64,000 nt of DNA from Myxococcales bacterium SG8_38 (GTDB lineage: Bacteria; Myxococcota_A; Polyangia; Polyangiales; Houyiibacteriaceae): contig LJTN01000003.1 in assembly GCA_001303415.1 (NCBI GenBank), forward strand, positions 1 to 64,000, read 5' to 3'. The stretch's first letter is position 1. Every line of letters starts with the position of its first letter. The position numbers were made by a program, and so were the translations under genes. Positions 9,357 through 18,523 of this stretch are shown in pieces. The notes beneath the pieces were generated by a model. The model made no database searches and had not been told where the DNA came from. It saw only the letters and a list, made by a program, of their open reading frames with translations.

Positions 9357-10049
9357 TCAAGGTCGTGGAACGGCAGGGCCTTGAACGCGCAGATAACCCT
9401 CGGGAAGCTCGAACACCTTCGCCGGCACCGGAGCTCGTTTGACCTCTTTGACCAGGAACACCACCGGTACGCCGCCCGCTTGCTCGACCCGCATCTTCAT
9501 CGAAAAGCCCGGCTTCACGCCGTATTTCATCATCGCTTTGGTGCGCTCATCGTCCGACATCTCGAGCCCCAGATGCCGGCCCCGGAATGCGCGGGTCCAG
9601 AGGTCGGGAGGATATTTCCGTGTCAGCCAGAGATCGATGACGGCATCGTTGTCCTTGTCCAAGATGCGCACGTGCTGGGTCTCCACCCCGCTTACCATTT
9701 CCTTGCCGAGCTTCTCGACCTCGAGATCGGCGTCTTCGCCCGATCCGGTCACCTGATGGCTGGTGGCTGCCAGCGCGGAGTAGGGCATCTCCACGATGAC
9801 CTTCTGCTGATGAGCGATCGTGTAATAGCTGCTTCCCTCGGACGGCATGATGGTCGTCTGCAACACCGGCTTTCCTTCGGCATCGCTCGATTGCAAGTCC
9901 ATTCGGACGTCGCCGTTTCCGCCGTACCGTGCCCTGACCTCGGCCGCGATGCCTTGAGGGCTCGACAAGGTCGCCCGCAGCTCGCCCTCGAAAGCCGCCG
10001 CAGTCGACGACCAGACGAGCACCGTCAGAAAAACCAAAAACACCCGCAT
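9357..10049 (-). CDS. Secreted protein, DUF4412-like
   Basis: 230 aa with a cleavable signal peptide (MRVFLVFLTVLVWSSTAAAF). The rest is beta-strand rich and resembles DUF4412/LolA-like exported proteins ('YYTIAHQQKVIVEMPYSAL', 'EKLGKEMVSGVETQHVRI'). Such proteins are thought to bind hydrophobic ligands or sit in the periplasm; activity unknown. The start lies 12 bases after the acyl-CoA ligase stop on the same strand, so the two are co-transcribed. That hints at a lipid-related role. Confidence 0.8.
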   Translation of the reverse strand: MRVFLVFLTVLVWSSTAAAFEGELRATLSSPQGIAAEVRARYGGNGDVRMDLQSSDAEGKPVLQTTIMPSEGSSYYTIAHQQKVIVEMPYSALAATSHQVTGSGEDADLEVEKLGKEMVSGVETQHVRILDKDNDAVIDLWLTRKYPPDLWTRAFRGRHLGLEMSDDERTKAMMKYGVKPGFSMKMRVEQAGGVPVVFLVKEVKRAPVPAKVFELPEGYLRVQGPAVPRP

Positions 10050-10061
10050 CGTGGAGCGAGC

Positions 10062-12002
10062 TTAGGCCGTCATCACGACCAAGCCAAACCCATCGTCCTC
10101 GTAGAGGCGGTCGAAAGTCTCCTTGAACTTGGTCTCGATGTTCTTGCGCTTGATCTTCAGCGTCGGTGTGAGCTCGTCCTGCTCGACGCTGAATTCGCGG
10201 TCCAAGATGTGGATCTTCTTGATGGTCTCGACCCGCGAGAGCGCTTCGTTCCCACGGCGGACCGCGGCCACGACGCGCTTTTGCACGTCGGGGTCCTGCG
10301 TGACGCGTTCCATCAGCGATTGCAGGTCGGCTGAACGCGCCAGGGGGTTCTCGGTCAGCGTTTTGATGTGCTTTTCCGCCGTGGCTGGGTCGACCATTCC
10401 GCGCTGCCGGGCCCAGTCGACGGCCTCCGCCGCCCCGATGGTGATCAGCGCAACGAGGTAGGCCCGCTTGTCGCCATGCGCGTGGGCCTGGCTGATCAAG
10501 GGGTCCGATGCCTTGATCTCGTTTTCGATGTTTGCCGGGGTGAGGTTCTTGCCGCCCGCGGTGATGATGATGTGCTTCTTGCGGTCGAGGATGTACACGA
10601 AGCCGTCTTCGTCCTTCTTTCCAACGTCTCCCGTGTGCAGCCACCCGTCGACGATGGTGGTGGCGGTCGCTTCCGGGTTCTTGTAGTAGCCCTGAAAGAC
10701 CACCTTGCTCCGGATCAGGATCTCTCCGTCCTCTGCAATGCGGTCCTCGACGATGCCCATCGGACGGCCGACCGATCCCAGCTTGACGTGGCCGGGCACG
10801 TTGGCGTGCGTGATGACCGTCGACTCGGTCATTCCGTACATCTCGTAGATCGGAAAGCCCGCCGCCCAGAAGAACCCCAAGATCTCGGGTGCGATCGGTG
10901 CGGCGCCCGTGATGAAGTAGCGCACCCGGCCGCCAAACACGGCCCGCAGCTTCGAGAACACCAGCCGGTCGGCGATCTTGTGTCGAAGCTTCAAGCTCAA
11001 GGGGACGGGCTTGCCGGCTTGCCAAAGACGCACCGCCTCCCGTCCCACCCGCTCGGCCCATCGGAAGATGCGCTGCTTTGCAGGCGGCGCTTGCTCCACC
11101 GTGCTCATGATCTTCGCGTATGCCTTCTCGAATATTCGAGGCACGCTGCCAAAGATGGTGGGGCGCACCTCGATGACCTCGTCCAAGACCTTGGCGATGC
11201 TGGAGGCGAAGTACGTCGCCATGCCCGTGTTGATCCGTCCGTAGAAGGCCAATACGCGCTCGGCCACGTGCGCCATGGGAAGGAAGCTCAACCCGACGTC
11301 CCCCTCGTCGATGGAGAAGGCTTCGTCTTGGTTGCGCATGACGGCCATGATGTTCGCGTGCGAAATCATGGCGCCTTTCGGGGGCCCGGTGGTGCCGCTG
11401 GTGTAGACGATGATGGCGGTGCTCTCAGGGTCGACCGCAGAGACGCGCGCCTCGATGCCCGCTCGATCGATGGGGGTTCGAAGCACCTCCTCGAAGGGCA
11501 CCAGCCAGTCGTGGGCCCTCATGAGGCCCTCGGCCCCGGCGGTGTTCCAGACGACTACTTGGTCGAGCTTGGTCAGCTCGTCCCGGCGCGCCAGGATCTT
11601 TTGGATCTCTTCGAGACCCTCGACGAAGGCGACCTTCGTGTCGGCGTGATCGAGGATGTATGCGAGCTGCTTCGGAGTGAGCGTCGGATACGCTCCGAGC
11701 GTGACGGCCCCCGCCAACTGGCCGCCCACGTCGCAGTAGCACCAGGCCGGGCCGGTGCCGCCCACCATGCACACCTTGTCCCCGAGCCGCAGGCCGAGCC
11801 CCAGCAGATGGGACGCGATGGCCGAGGCCCGCTCGTGGAAGTCCGTCCAGGTGACCACCTGCCACTCGCCGTTGGCCTTGAAGTAGAAGGCCGGCCTCTC
11901 GGTATCGCGTTCGACGCGCTTGAGGAACATCTCCCCGATCGTGTTGCTGCGACGGGCGATGTACTCGGCCGGATGGCCTGTGGTGGCGTTGGTATCGAAC
12001 AT
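10062..12002 (-). CDS. fadD-like: Long-chain acyl-CoA synthetase (AMP-forming)
   Basis: 646 aa from ATG 12002; the frame also has ATG 12056, which adds 18 unlikely residues. ANL-superfamily motifs are complete: P-loop 'VYTSGTTGPPKG', 'YGMTEST', and the hinge 'YILDRKKHIIITAGGKNLTP'. Insertions and length match the bacterial long-chain FACS/FAA1-like group rather than FadD of E. coli. It activates fatty acids with ATP and CoA at the cytoplasmic membrane. It heads an operon with two exported proteins (9357, 8333). Confidence 0.93.
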   Translation of the reverse strand: MFDTNATTGHPAEYIARRSNTIGEMFLKRVERDTERPAFYFKANGEWQVVTWTDFHERASAIASHLLGLGLRLGDKVCMVGGTGPAWCYCDVGGQLAGAVTLGAYPTLTPKQLAYILDHADTKVAFVEGLEEIQKILARRDELTKLDQVVVWNTAGAEGLMRAHDWLVPFEEVLRTPIDRAGIEARVSAVDPESTAIIVYTSGTTGPPKGAMISHANIMAVMRNQDEAFSIDEGDVGLSFLPMAHVAERVLAFYGRINTGMATYFASSIAKVLDEVIEVRPTIFGSVPRIFEKAYAKIMSTVEQAPPAKQRIFRWAERVGREAVRLWQAGKPVPLSLKLRHKIADRLVFSKLRAVFGGRVRYFITGAAPIAPEILGFFWAAGFPIYEMYGMTESTVITHANVPGHVKLGSVGRPMGIVEDRIAEDGEILIRSKVVFQGYYKNPEATATTIVDGWLHTGDVGKKDEDGFVYILDRKKHIIITAGGKNLTPANIENEIKASDPLISQAHAHGDKRAYLVALITIGAAEAVDWARQRGMVDPATAEKHIKTLTENPLARSADLQSLMERVTQDPDVQKRVVAAVRRGNEALSRVETIKKIHILDREFSVEQDELTPTLKIKRKNIETKFKETFDRLYEDDGFGLVVMTA

Positions 12003-12121
12003 GCTCGCGGGTTTACACCGGATCGAGGGGCCGAATCTAGGGCCTCCCGCTGCCATTTGACCGGGGCTCGGGCCCCGCTACACTGCTGCCCCTTCGGAGC
12101 CCGAAAAGGCAAGGCAATTCC

Positions 12122-12283
12122 ATGCGCGACCTCATCAAGCTGAGCTGTGAAACCTGCGGCAAAGACAACTACGTGACGGACAAGAACCGGCGCACCATGC
12201 CGGAGAAGCTCCACATCAAGAAGTTTTGCCCGAAGTGCCGCAGTCATCAGCCGCACAAAGAAGGCAAAATCAGCAAGGGCTGA
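12122..12283 (+). CDS. rpmG: 50S ribosomal protein L33
   Basis: 53 aa, found by translating the short gap. It starts [17 protein letters not shown] and carries four cysteines in two CxxC pairs (C9/C12, C36/C39), i.e. the zinc-binding 'C+' form. The '[14 protein letters not shown]' segment is diagnostic of L33. It is preceded by AAGGCAAGG as ribosome site. The usual neighbours (secE-nusG-rplK) are not present; a TM2 gene follows 19 bases later. Confidence 0.95.
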   Translation: MRDLIKLSCETCGKDNYVTDKNRRTMPEKLHIKKFCPKCRSHQPHKEGKISKG

Positions 12284-12302
12284 CGGGGGAGCGGAGTCCC
12301 AC

Positions 12303-12701
12303 ATGGCCCGAGGAGACACCCACAACCTAGGTCTCGGCTACCTGTTGTGGATCTTCGGCTTCATGGGCTCGCACCGCTTCTATTACGGGCGGCCCGTGAC
12401 GGGCACGATCTGGTTTCTCACCCTGGGGCTGCTCGGAATCGGGTGGCTGATCGACCTGTTCTTGATGCCCTCGCTCGACCGCTCGGCGGAGCTTCGATAC
12501 GAGCCCGGGCCCGTCGATCACAGCCTCGCCTGGATTCTGCTGACTTTCACGGGCGTGTTCGGCATCCATCGGATCTACATGGGGAAATACCTGACCGGGC
12601 TCTTGTACTTCCTCACCGGCGGCCTGCTCATGATCGGCGTCCTCTATGACTACTGGACGCTCAACGAGCAGGTCAGCGAAGTGAATCTCAGCCGGGCCTG
12701 A
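12303..12701 (+). CDS. TM2 domain membrane protein (two copies)
   Basis: 132 aa with two TM2 units in tandem. Each has an N-terminal Leu/Trp-rich helix, a 'G.HR.Y.G' turn ('GSHRFYYGRPVTG'; 'GIHRIYMGKYLTG') and a second helix ending in D ('WLIDLF', 'VLYDYW'). TM2 proteins are small inner-membrane proteins of unsettled function. The ATG has a GGGGGAGCGGAG site in the rpmG-TM2 gap. The last 14 bases overlap the convergent Smr gene. Confidence 0.9.
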   Translation: MARGDTHNLGLGYLLWIFGFMGSHRFYYGRPVTGTIWFLTLGLLGIGWLIDLFLMPSLDRSAELRYEPGPVDHSLAWILLTFTGVFGIHRIYMGKYLTGLLYFLTGGLLMIGVLYDYWTLNEQVSEVNLSRA

Positions 12702-13251
12702 GCCGAGCCACCAACGCGCCGACGCCGCCTAGGTGCCTTGGCGCAGTGCGGAAGGCCAGGACGAAGCGGGCGGGTGCGCCCTTGCTGAGTGCGTCGATCA
12801 CGTGGCTCTGTAGCGTTCCCTTGCCGCCGGGGCTGTGCAGGCCTTTGCCGACGATGATCAGCACCCAGTGCTTTCCCGCCTGCTCGCATCGCTGAACGAA
12901 GCGGTGCACGTCGCGCTCTGCCTCTGCGGCTGTCTGCCCGTGAAGGTCGCATTCGGCTTCGACCTCGAGCCTCGGGTCTTCGAGGGCATGGAGAATGCTC
13001 GGGTGCACGCCAGGCCGGCTTCCCGTCACGATTCCGTTGGCTTCGCGCTCGACGACCAGGCGCTCGTCGCCGGCTGGCTGTCTTGTCGGCAGGGATGCGG
13101 CCGGCGCCACGTCCGCCTCCCGCCGTACGCGCTTCGGGGACTTCGCGCTCAGCGGCCGCACGCCCGCAAAAGCCTCGCGAAGCGCTTCCCGGTCCGCCTT
13201 CGAGCGTCCGGGCTCTGCCGGGTCACGGCCCTTGCCCTGTTTGCCAGTCAC
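12688..13251 (-). CDS. Smr domain protein
   Basis: 187 aa, GTG start. The C-terminal ~85 residues are a Smr domain: 'CDLHGQTAAEAERDV' (DLHG motif) and 'IIVGKGLHSPGGKGTL' (GKG.HS..G motif). Smr domains are small endonucleases or nucleic-acid-binding units, as in MutS2 and YdaL. The first ~100 residues are charged and probably disordered. Length matches stand-alone bacterial Smr/YdaL proteins. It overlaps the end of the convergent TM2 gene. Confidence 0.9.
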   Translation of the reverse strand: MTGKQGKGRDPAEPGRSKADREALREAFAGVRPLSAKSPKRVRREADVAPAASLPTRQPAGDERLVVEREANGIVTGSRPGVHPSILHALEDPRLEVEAECDLHGQTAAEAERDVHRFVQRCEQAGKHWVLIIVGKGLHSPGGKGTLQSHVIDALSKGAPARFVLAFRTAPRHLGGVGALVARLRPG

Positions 13252-13313
13252 GACCCCGTCATGATGACCTGCTCCCCGATCGATGTCAGGTCAGCAGGCG
13301 CCGCACCACGCGC

Positions 13314-15131
13314 CTAGCCTTTCTTGACCGGCGCCTCTCGCTTGGGCCGGCGGTTGCATTGCAGGATGGCCTTGCGCACCCGAACCGCGTCTGGGGTGAC
13401 CTCTACTAGCTCATCCTGATCGATCCAGTCGAGCGCGCCTTCGATGGTGAGCTCGCGATGTGGGCTGAGAATGACGTTCTCGTCACGACCGGCGGCGCGG
13501 ATGTTGGTGAGCTTCTTCTCGCGTGTGCAGTTGACGTCGAGGTCGCTCGGTCGGTTGTGCTCGCCGATGATCATGCCCTCGTACACCCGGGTCCCCGGGC
13601 CGACGAAGAGCCTGCCGCGCGGCTGCAAGTTGAAGAGGGCGTAGGGCGTGGTCGTGCCGGCTCGATCCGCCACGATGGCGCCATTCTTGCGCCGGAGAAG
13701 AGGGCCCGCGTAGGGGTCCCAGCCTTCGAACATGGTGTTGAGCAGGCCCTCGCCCCGGGTTTCGGTCATGAAAAGCGAGCGAAAGCCGATGAGGCCGCGC
13801 GAGGGCACGCGGTACTCCACCCGCACGCGATCGGTGCCGACCTGCGTCATCTTCCCCATCACGCCACGACGGTCTCCGAGGAGTTGGGTCACGGTGCCGA
13901 CCTGATGTTGCGGAACGTCGACCACGACCGTTTCAACGGGCTCGCGCTTCTTTCCCTCGATCTCGCGGACGACGACCTCGGGCATCCCCAAGGCGAACTC
14001 ATAGCCTTCACGCCGCATCGTCTCCGCCAAGATGGCAAGCATGAGCTCGCCCCGGCCGTAAACGATGAAAGCATCGGGCTCGTCGCTCTCTTCGACGCGC
14101 ATCGCGATGTTTCGCTGCGCTTCTTTCAAAAGGCGCTCGCGCACCTGCCTCGAGGTCACGTAGTCCCCGACGCGGCCGGCAAATGGCGACGAGTTGACCA
14201 TGAAGCGGATCTTGATGGTTGGCTCCTCGACGGAAATGCGCTCGAGCGCCACCGGATGGCTCGTAGAGGCAATGGTGTCCCCGATGTGCACCTCTTCGAT
14301 GCCCGAGATCGCGACGATGTCACCGGCGGCGGCCTGGTCGATGCGGACCCGCTCGAGGTTTTCGAACCCCCAGAGCCCGCCGACCTTTCGCTCGATCACC
14401 GCGTCTTTGCCCACGATGGCCACGGTCTCTTGCGGTCGAATGGTGCCGTTTCGGATCCGGCCGATCGCGATGCGGCCGACGTAGTCGTCGTGGATCGTGT
14501 TGTGAACCAGCAACTGAAGGGGGAGCGAGGGGTCTCCCTTCGGGGGTGGAAGACGCTCGATGAGCGTTTCGAACAACGGCGTGAGGTCCTCTGATTCGTC
14601 CGAGAGCTCGCGCTTGGCGATCCCTTCTTTGCCGATCGCGTAGACGTGTGCGAAATCGGCCTGCTCGTCGGTCGCGCCGAGGTCGCAAAACAAGTCGAAC
14701 ACCTCGCTCAGCGCCTCGTCGGGCCGTGCATCGCTTCGATCGATCTTGTTGACGACCGTGACGACCGGGAGATCGAGCTCGATGCACTTCGACAGCACGA
14801 AGCGGGTCTGGGGGAGGGCGCCTTCGGCCGCGTCGACCAAGAGCAACGCACCATCCGCCATTCGGAGCGTTCGCTCCACCTCACCACCGAAGTCTGCATG
14901 GCCCGGCGTATCGATGAGGTTGATCTTGTAGTCTTTCCATCGGATGGACGCGTGCTTGGCCAGGATCGTGATGCCGCGTTCGCGCTCCAGATCGTTGGAA
15001 TCGAGGACCCGGTCGCGAACGGCCTCGTGGGCCCGGAACACCCCCGTTTGACGCAACATCGCGTCGACCAGAGTCGTCTTTCCGTGGTCGACGTGCGCGA
15101 TGATCGCCACGTTTCGAATCTTCTCCTGCAC
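13314..15131 (-). CDS. typA: Ribosome-associated GTPase TypA/BipA
   Basis: 605 aa from GTG 15131; the frame reaches ATG 15194, but homologues begin just before 'KIRNVAIIAHVDHGKTT'. Translational GTPase motifs are complete: G1 AHVDHGKTTL, switch I/G2 'RERGITILAK', G3 DTPGHADF, G4 NKID. EF-G-like domains and the TypA-specific C-terminal domain ('LQPRGRLFVGPGTRVYEGM', 'ELVEVTPDAVRVRK') follow. It acts in 50S assembly and stress adaptation. Single gene here, divergent from the beta-helix lipoprotein. Confidence 0.97.
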   Translation of the reverse strand: MQEKIRNVAIIAHVDHGKTTLVDAMLRQTGVFRAHEAVRDRVLDSNDLERERGITILAKHASIRWKDYKINLIDTPGHADFGGEVERTLRMADGALLLVDAAEGALPQTRFVLSKCIELDLPVVTVVNKIDRSDARPDEALSEVFDLFCDLGATDEQADFAHVYAIGKEGIAKRELSDESEDLTPLFETLIERLPPPKGDPSLPLQLLVHNTIHDDYVGRIAIGRIRNGTIRPQETVAIVGKDAVIERKVGGLWGFENLERVRIDQAAAGDIVAISGIEEVHIGDTIASTSHPVALERISVEEPTIKIRFMVNSSPFAGRVGDYVTSRQVRERLLKEAQRNIAMRVEESDEPDAFIVYGRGELMLAILAETMRREGYEFALGMPEVVVREIEGKKREPVETVVVDVPQHQVGTVTQLLGDRRGVMGKMTQVGTDRVRVEYRVPSRGLIGFRSLFMTETRGEGLLNTMFEGWDPYAGPLLRRKNGAIVADRAGTTTPYALFNLQPRGRLFVGPGTRVYEGMIIGEHNRPSDLDVNCTREKKLTNIRAAGRDENVILSPHRELTIEGALDWIDQDELVEVTPDAVRVRKAILQCNRRPKREAPVKKG

Positions 15132-15252
15132 CCTCAACCCCCGCGCTTTTTGCGCAAGCGCGCCTTCTTGGCAGATCCCAGCGGCTGCTGCCACCCGGAC
15201 CGCTTTGGCGGCGTGTTCCCCGAGCCGCTATATTGAGCGCGGGGGAAACGAC

Positions 15253-16383
15253 ATGTCTTGGCTGCGATGGCTCGGGCCGGGTTTGAGCCTGGCGCTGATT
15301 GTCTCGGGGTGCGGTGATTTCGCCGGGACGGACCTGGGGACCGATCCGGGTGCGGACCCGGGTACCGATCCGGGTGCGGACCCGCGGACCAATCCGAGCG
15401 AGGGACCTCCGACCGGCAACGGCGACGGCACCTGCACCGTGCCTGACGAGGCGCGGGAAGAAGACGTTTCCAATCCAGACACGGTCGTCGGCGACGGAAC
15501 CGCGCAGAGTTGCACGGCCGACGCGTTCATCGACGCCGTGGCGCGCGGTGGCGTGATCACGTTCGACTGCGGACCGGAGCCCGTCGTGATTACGCTCGAT
15601 CGGACCGCCAAGGTGTTCAACGATCAGAACCCGGACGTCGTCATCGACGGCGGCGGCAAGGTCACGCTCAGCGGGGGCGGCCGCGTCCGGATTCTCTACC
15701 AGAACACCTGCGATCCAGATCAGGTCTGGACGACCGGGCATTGTGACGACCAGGATCATCCCCGACTGACGCTGCAAAACGTGACCTTCGTCGATGGCAA
15801 CGCGAAGTCCGAGGACGAGGGCGGCGGAGCGGTCTTCGTGCGAGGCGGGCGCCTGAAGGTCATCAACTCTCGGTTTTTCAACAACGTCTGCCGTGAATCC
15901 GGGCCCGACGTCGGGGGCGGGGCGATTCGCGTGCTCGACCAGCACCAAGACCGGCCGGTGTACGTCGTGAACAGCACCTTCGGCGGAGAAGGCATGGGCA
16001 ACGTATGCTCCAATGGGGGCGCGCTGAGCTCGATTGGGGTGTCGTACACCGTGATCAACAGCGCGCTCACGCATAACGAAGCGATCGGCTACGGGGCCAA
16101 TCCGCAGCGGTCTGGGACGCCCGGAGGGGGCAGCGGTGGCGCCATCTACAACGACGGCAACACCTTTTCGTTGTCGATCTGCGGGACGCGAATCGCGCAC
16201 AACAGTGCCAACGAGGGCGGCGGCGCGATCTTTTTCGTCAGCAACGATCGCACCGGAAGCCTGATCATCGAGGATTCCGTCTTGGAAGACAACCCGAGCG
16301 GCGGCTTCGAAACCGCTGGTTATCCGGGCATTTTCGTCTTAGCCGACGGGGATCCCCAGGTGACCAATTCCGTGATCGAGTGA
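15253..16383 (+). CDS. Right-handed beta-helix lipoprotein
   Basis: 376 aa. The start at ATG 15253 has GGGGGAAACGAC directly upstream; the frame is open further upstream, but only this start gives a lipoprotein signal (lipobox 'LIVSGC'). A short Asp-Pro-Gly repeat linker (~residues 28-52) is followed by a parallel beta-helix with 'GGGAVFVRGG', 'GGGAIRV', 'GGAIYNDGN' and 'GGGAIFF' turns, i.e. the CSLREA/PbH1-type pattern. Similar surface proteins include polymorphic-membrane-like and polysaccharide-binding proteins. No catalytic residues assigned; probably outer-surface. Confidence 0.88.
   Translation: MSWLRWLGPGLSLALIVSGCGDFAGTDLGTDPGADPGTDPGADPRTNPSEGPPTGNGDGTCTVPDEAREEDVSNPDTVVGDGTAQSCTADAFIDAVARGGVITFDCGPEPVVITLDRTAKVFNDQNPDVVIDGGGKVTLSGGGRVRILYQNTCDPDQVWTTGHCDDQDHPRLTLQNVTFVDGNAKSEDEGGGAVFVRGGRLKVINSRFFNNVCRESGPDVGGGAIRVLDQHQDRPVYVVNSTFGGEGMGNVCSNGGALSSIGVSYTVINSALTHNEAIGYGANPQRSGTPGGGSGGAIYNDGNTFSLSICGTRIAHNSANEGGGAIFFVSNDRTGSLIIEDSVLEDNPSGGFETAGYPGIFVLADGDPQVTNSVIE
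15337..15384 (+). repeat. Two 24-bp tandem repeats inside the lipoprotein tether
   Basis: Two adjacent 24 bp copies differ at one position (GGGACC versus GGTACC at the left end, then CGATCCGGGTGCGGACCCG in both). A degenerate third copy follows. They encode the DPGAD/DPGTD repeat of the linker. In-frame length changes by slippage are plausible. Confidence 0.75.
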
Positions 16384-16452
16384 GACCGGGCTCGGCTTTT
16401 TCGCGACCGTTTCGGCTTTCGCTCCGTCTCGAATCAAGGGACAGTTCGGCCC

Positions 16453-16842
16453 ATGAGCAACCCCACCATCGATGCTTGGCACCGGCTCATCGAGGAGCGA
16501 GACGTAGCCGCCCTCGATGGGATCCTGGCGGACGACGCCGTCTTTCATTCCCCCGTGGTGCACACTCCGCAGAAGGGAAAACAGCTCGCCAAGCTCTACC
16601 TGAGCGCTGCGATGGTGGTGCTCGGCAACAGCAACTTCAGCTACGTCCGCGAGGTGGTGGGCCTCTCCGATGCGGTCCTCGAATTCACTGCGGAGCTCGA
16701 TGGCATTCACATCAACGGCGTGGACATGATTCACTGGAATGCCGACGGGAAGATCGACGACTTCAAGGTGATGGTTCGGCCGCTCAAGGCGGTGAATCTG
16801 CTGCACGCCATGATGCGGCAGATGCTCGAGCAGATGGGCTGA
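16453..16842 (+). CDS. SnoaL-like / NTF2-fold protein
   Basis: 129 aa. It starts 'NPTIDAWHRLIEERDVAALDGILADDAVFHSPV', the helix and first strand of the SnoaL-like cone fold, and ends with 'DMIHWNADGKIDDFKVMVRP', the typical last strands. Family members include polyketide cyclases, isomerases and many uncharacterised small enzymes. No cluster context suggests polyketide chemistry. An upstream A/G-rich stretch (AAGGGACAG) is a reasonable ribosome site. Confidence 0.85.
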   Translation: MSNPTIDAWHRLIEERDVAALDGILADDAVFHSPVVHTPQKGKQLAKLYLSAAMVVLGNSNFSYVREVVGLSDAVLEFTAELDGIHINGVDMIHWNADGKIDDFKVMVRPLKAVNLLHAMMRQMLEQMG

Positions 16843-16872
16843 TCTCGCCCGCGACGCCTGCGGATCGGCGGA

Positions 16873-17379
16873 TCAGCGAAGGGTGGACAGCTTTTCGCGA
16901 TGCTTGGCCTGGATCGCGTTGTAGTCGTCCTGAGTGAGACTGAGCGACTTCGCGATGCGCCGGAGCTGCACCTGCTCCTCGTGCTTGAGCACCTCGTCTG
17001 CCACCGCCATCTCCACGAGCACCTCCAGCACCTCGAGCCTGAGCTCCCGGTCGGCAAGCTCCCGCAGATCACGCGTCCAATCGTGATCGCCAAGCAGCGC
17101 GACGTTGCTGATCTGATCGGCCAGGAGCCCGCAAATGGCATCCACGCCCGCTTGGCTTAGACCATGCACCCGGCTGAGCTCCCTTTGGATGTTGGCTTCT
17201 TCCTCCACGGAGTAGTGACCATCCGCGTAAGCGACCTTTGCGAGCAAGCCGGCCACGGCAGTCACGATCCGCCGGGTCGCGTCGTCGGCGTCGGTCAGGT
17301 AGCGCGCGACGATCTCCGCCAGGTGCTCCCGGGCCTGCGGGGTCAGCTCTCTTGGTGGTTCTTTTCGTCGGAAGATCAA
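16873..17379 (-). CDS. TerB-like protein
   Basis: 168 aa, TTG start. The all-helical region from residue ~40 has the TerB/DjlA-N signature, with 'VAGLLAKVAYADGHYSVEEEANI' and later 'LVEMAVADEVLKHEEQVQLRRIAKSL'. This repeated 'A.ADG....E' pattern binds divalent metal in TerB. TerB domains occur in tellurite-resistance and stress proteins, but no other ter genes are present. It begins 13 bases downstream of the methyltransferase stop on the same strand, so it is likely in that operon. Confidence 0.82.
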   Translation of the reverse strand: MIFRRKEPPRELTPQAREHLAEIVARYLTDADDATRRIVTAVAGLLAKVAYADGHYSVEEEANIQRELSRVHGLSQAGVDAICGLLADQISNVALLGDHDWTRDLRELADRELRLEVLEVLVEMAVADEVLKHEEQVQLRRIAKSLSLTQDDYNAIQAKHREKLSTLR

Positions 17380-17392
17380 GTGGATGCTCGGA

Positions 17393-18427
17393 TTACCCGG
17401 GCTTGTATGCCACGGCTGCGGACGAGGGACCCGCCAGTGGAATGATCTCGAAGCTCGAAAAGCCCGCTTCGCCGCACCACGCCTTGAAATCGGCTCCCGT
17501 ATAGTCGAATGCGTCCCCGAATTCGATCAACATGTTGAGGGACATCAACAGGCCGAAGGCGTTCTCGCGCCGCGCATCGTCGATGAGCGCTTCGACCACG
17601 ATGAACGCGCCTCCGGGGGGCAGGGCGTCGTATGCGAGCTTGATGAGGTGCTTCTTCTTCTCGAGATTCCAATCGTGAAGGATCATGCCCATCGTGATGA
17701 CGTCGGCCTTGGGGAGCGGCTGCGAAAAGAAATCGATGACTGCCGTCTGCACGCGATCCGAGAGCCCGACGCTTTCGATGCATCGCTTTGCGATCGGCTC
17801 GACATGCGGAAGGTCCGCCGAGATGCAGCGCATGTGGGGGTGAGCCGCCGCGACCATGCATGCAAGCTGTCCGGTCGCGCCCCCGGCATCGCAAAGCGTT
17901 TGGTAGCGGGAGAAGTCGAACTTCTCGGCCAACGCTCTGAAGTTGCCTGCCGAAACGCCCGCCATCGCATTCATGAACTGCTCGAGACGGTCTGGGACCG
18001 AATAGAGCTTGGCGAACATCGGCTCGCCGGATTGCTTGATCTCGTTCTGCGGTTCTCCGGTTCGAAGCGCTTCGGTCAGGCTTCCCCAGAAGCCGTAGAG
18101 CCGATCGCCTGCCATTTCCAATATCCCGCCGAGATAGTGCGGGCTGTTGCGGTCGAGAAAAACCGCTGTCTCAGGGGTATTCGAATAGAGCGCTTTGGGG
18201 CCTTCGCCATCACGTTCCAGCACGCGCAGTGCGACGAGCGCATCAGCAAAGTCGGGTACCGCCCTCGGATGCAAGTCCAAGTGCTTTCGGATGTCTTCGG
18301 CCGTGTGCTTGTTTGCCCCGAGGTAGGTGAAGAGCTCGAGCTCGACTGCGCTCAGTAGCGCGCGCGAGCCGAAAAAACCCATGCCGATTTGCATGATGTG
18401 TGACGGATCTAGCTCGGGCCTGTTCAT
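17393..18427 (-). CDS. SAM-dependent O-methyltransferase (family 2)
   Basis: 344 aa, full length for the acetylserotonin/caffeate O-methyltransferase family. The N-terminal winged-helix dimerisation part includes 'GFFGSRALLSAVELELFTYLG'. SAM binding is at 'TLCDAGGATGQLACMV' (~185-200). 'VITMGMILHDWNLEKKKHL' holds the general-base His-Asp pair typical of the family, and 'PPGGAFIVVEALID' follows. The substrate is unknown, probably a phenol or small aromatic hydroxyl. GGGAG precedes the ATG. Confidence 0.92.
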   Translation of the reverse strand: MNRPELDPSHIMQIGMGFFGSRALLSAVELELFTYLGANKHTAEDIRKHLDLHPRAVPDFADALVALRVLERDGEGPKALYSNTPETAVFLDRNSPHYLGGILEMAGDRLYGFWGSLTEALRTGEPQNEIKQSGEPMFAKLYSVPDRLEQFMNAMAGVSAGNFRALAEKFDFSRYQTLCDAGGATGQLACMVAAAHPHMRCISADLPHVEPIAKRCIESVGLSDRVQTAVIDFFSQPLPKADVITMGMILHDWNLEKKKHLIKLAYDALPPGGAFIVVEALIDDARRENAFGLLMSLNMLIEFGDAFDYTGADFKAWCGEAGFSSFEIIPLAGPSSAAVAYKPG

Positions 18428-18523
18428 TGGGGCTCCCGGTGTAGCCCGAATTCGTACAATCGAAACGGGCGCGCACGCAAGATCGAAAGAGGGTGCGCCA
18501 GTGCCCGCGTTTGGGAGCCGCCG

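Noticed and set aside
10368-12143. 591-codon plus-strand frame opposite the acyl-CoA synthetase
   Set aside because: Shadow of a high-GC gene; composition rich in Arg/Asp/His with no domain, and it would run into rpmG.
17393-18427. Natural-product biosynthesis cluster around the O-methyltransferase
   Set aside because: No synthase, cyclase or transporter genes nearby; a lone methyltransferase with a TerB-like protein does not support a cluster.
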